Shown here piece by piece: positions 15,567 through 17,014 of a stretch of 17,014 nucleotides of DNA (the stretch's first letter is position 1; each line of letters opens with the position of its first letter). The notes under the pieces are model-generated. The model ran no database searches. It was given only the letters and a program-made list of their open reading frames with translations, and had not been told where the DNA came from. The translations under genes and the position numbers were made by a program. Source of the DNA: DASQFY01 sp036397815 (GTDB taxonomy: Bacteria; Chloroflexota; Limnocylindria; QHBO01). The stretch lies in NCBI GenBank assembly GCA_036397815.1, contig DASWIE010000005.1:1-17014 (forward strand), in the 5' to 3' direction.

Positions 15567-16415
15567 GTGCGCATCGGTTTCAAGACTTCCCAGACGAACG
15601 TCGACGTGCCGACCCTGCTCGCCACCTGGGAGCTGGGCGACACGCTGGAGGTCTTCGATTCGGCCTGGATCTTCGACCATTTCGTGGCGCTGGGCGAGGG
15701 AGGGGGCGGCAGTCACGAGGCGTTCGTCCTGGCCGGCGCGCTGGCGGCCCGAACGCGCCGCCTGCAGTTCGGGCACCTGGTGCTCGGCAACACCTATCGC
15801 CATCCGGCGCTGGTGGCCAAGATGGGGGCAACCCTCGATCACATCGCTCCGGGGCGCTTCGTGCTGGGACTGGGCGCTGGCTGGCACGAGGCGGAGCACG
15901 AGATGTACGGGCTGCCCTTCCCACCGATTGGGGAGCGGATCTCGATGATGGAGTCGGCGGTGCGCGTCATTCGCGCGCTCTGGCGCCAGCCGGATGGCGT
16001 GTCGCTCGAAGCGCCGCCCTACCGCTTGACCGATGCGGTCTGCGATCCCCCGCCGGTGACGCCGGGCGGCCCGCCGATCTGGCTCGGCTCGCAGGGGCTG
16101 CGCCGCGGGCTCCGGATCACGGCCGAGCTGGCGGACGGTTGGAACCACACGGGCGAGCCTTCGACCTTCGCGGAGAAGCGGGGTGCCCTGTTGCGCCATT
16201 GCGAGGCGGTCGGCCGCGATCCGGACGAGATCGAGATCAGCGCACAGGCGTTCCTGCGCGACGGGGACTACGACGCGGTCGTCGAGATCGCCAGCGGCTA
16301 CGCGCGCGGCGGCGCGCATCACCTGGTCCTGATCATGCCGGCCGCCGAGGGGCCAGCCGGGCTGCAACGCCTCGCCGACCGGGCGGCTGTGCCCCTGCGG
16401 GAGCGGTTCGGCTGA
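15567..16415 (+). CDS. LLM-class (luciferase-like) flavin / F420-dependent oxidoreductase
   Basis: A 282-residue TIM-barrel protein of the luciferase-like superfamily, many of whose high-GC bacterial members use F420H2. It opens RIGFKTSQTNVD and shows AWIFDHFVAL (33-42), FGHLVLGNTYRHPALVAKMGATLDHI (68-93), GRFVLGLGAGWHEAEHEMYGLPFP (96-119), RISMMESAVRVIRALW (124-139) and PPIWLGSQGLRRGLRITAELADGWN (169-193), the typical block order. The GTG start at 15567 is preferred because a TAGACT box lies 7 nt upstream. It is divergent from the F420 biosynthesis operon across 49 bp, which supports F420 rather than FMN as cofactor (inference). The substrate is unknown. Its stop overlaps the likely start of the cinA-like gene. 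Confidence 0.9.
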   Translation: MRIGFKTSQTNVDVPTLLATWELGDTLEVFDSAWIFDHFVALGEGGGGSHEAFVLAGALAARTRRLQFGHLVLGNTYRHPALVAKMGATLDHIAPGRFVLGLGAGWHEAEHEMYGLPFPPIGERISMMESAVRVIRALWRQPDGVSLEAPPYRLTDAVCDPPPVTPGGPPIWLGSQGLRRGLRITAELADGWNHTGEPSTFAEKRGALLRHCEAVGRDPDEIEISAQAFLRDGDYDAVVEIASGYARGGAHHLVLIMPAAEGPAGLQRLADRAAVPLRERFG

Positions 16416-17014
16416 GCACGGCTCCGACGGGCGGCGCGGCGCCGCGCGCCGTGCTGCTGAGCATCGGCAGCGAGCTGCTGCTGGGCGAGACAGTCGACAC
16501 CAACGCGGCCCACCTGGCCGGCGAGGTGGCGCGTGCCGGTGTGGAGCTGCTTGGCGTTCGCCAGCTGCCCGATGACCGGAGCGCGATCGCGGCGGCCTTT
16601 GCGGAAGCGCGCGGCAGCGCCGACCTGGTGGTCGCCACTGGCGGGCTGGGCCCGACCCACGACGATCTGACCCGCGAAGGGCTGGCCGATGCCCTGGATG
16701 AGGCGCTGGTCGCGGACCCTCCGCTGGAGTCGGAGCTTCGGGCGCGGTTCGCGGCGTACGGGCGCATGCCGGACTCGAACCTGCGTCAGGCCATGCTGAT
16801 CCCATCGGCCGAGGCGTTGGGCAACCCGATCGGCTCGGCGCCCGGTTGGTGGGTCGACCGCGACGGGTCGGTCGTCGTCCTGCTGCCCGGAGTGCCCGCC
16901 GAGATGAGGCTGATGTGGGCGGAGCAGGTTGCGCCGCGGCTGGCCAAGCGGTTCGCCGTCCAGCCACTCCACGTCCGCTCGGTGAAGACCTTCGGGATCG
17001 GCGAGTCGGCGGCG
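16412..17014 (+). CDS. cinA: CinA-family protein, N-terminal molybdopterin-binding-like domain (runs off the window)
   Basis: An open frame continues to the window edge (201 codons from 16412). It reads VLLSIGSELLLGETVDTNAAHLA, then LVVATGGLGPTHDDLTREGL, NPIGSAPGWW and VLLPGVPAEM, the order of the CinA N-terminal COG1058/MoCF domain; family members are linked to ADP-ribose hydrolysis, NMN metabolism and competence. The start is unusual: no ATG exists, a GTG at 16451 lacks a Shine-Dalgarno and leaves only three residues before SIG, while a CTG at 16412 has GGGAG 8 nt upstream, yields MSTAPTGG, and overlaps the LLM stop as CTGA. I favour the CTG. Co-transcription with the LLM gene is likely. 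Whether the C-terminal deamidase domain is present cannot be seen. Confidence 0.85.
   Translation, partial: MSTAPTGGAAPRAVLLSIGSELLLGETVDTNAAHLAGEVARAGVELLGVRQLPDDRSAIAAAFAEARGSADLVVATGGLGPTHDDLTREGLADALDEALVADPPLESELRARFAAYGRMPDSNLRQAMLIPSAEALGNPIGSAPGWWVDRDGSVVVLLPGVPAEMRLMWAEQVAPRLAKRFAVQPLHVRSVKTFGIGESAA

Noticed and set aside
15528..16967. Minus-strand open frame of 479 codons opposite the LLM and cinA genes
   Set aside because: It spans two opposite-strand genes with strong family motifs and reads as Arg/Pro/Ala-rich antisense sequence.

Overview
The window is high-GC bacterial chromosome with short intergenic gaps and many genes whose ends overlap. It carries a coenzyme F420 biosynthesis block, F420-user families, a one-TM Ser/Thr kinase, and candidate promoters of TANNNT type placed directly in front of start codons. 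This suits a high-GC soil or freshwater lineage such as Chloroflexota (my weak preference) or Actinomycetota; the sequence alone does not decide. No rRNA, tRNA, IS element, CRISPR array or prophage is visible.

Layout. Left block (1-2058, all minus): the N-terminus of an ECF-like sigma factor, then a flavin amine oxidase. In the gap upstream of each gene sits a three-copy array of an inverted repeat (half-sites CAGCAC and GTGCTG, 5-nt spacer) with the same 52/51-bp phasing. This is the most striking unexplained signal here. A 37-nt imperfect hairpin also abuts the sigma-factor ribosome binding site.

Envelope-like block (2059-5256): a 59-aa membrane protein with the sequence YIDPGSGSLLLQ, an overlapping two-part methyltransferase-like protein, and a divergent five-TM sulfatase/alkaline-phosphatase-fold protein. 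They look like one locus for modifying a cell-surface polymer; the substrate is unknown.

Metabolic and peptidase block (5253-10921, minus): an S9 peptidase, homoserine dehydrogenase and aspartate-semialdehyde dehydrogenase joined by 4-nt ATGA overlaps, then a 301-bp gap and a DUF885 peptidase that meets the sulfatase-like gene tail to tail. Between this block and the next lie a plus-strand NTF2-like protein and, convergent to it, a Ser/Thr kinase with an extracytoplasmic tail.

F420 block (12830-16415): a minus-strand run of an F420-type split-barrel flavoprotein, cofD, cofC and cofE with overlapping ends. A luciferase-like (LLM) oxidoreductase is transcribed divergently, and both sides look leaderless. 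A cinA-like gene follows the LLM gene and runs off the window. Users and makers of F420 are thus packed around one 49-bp divergent promoter region.
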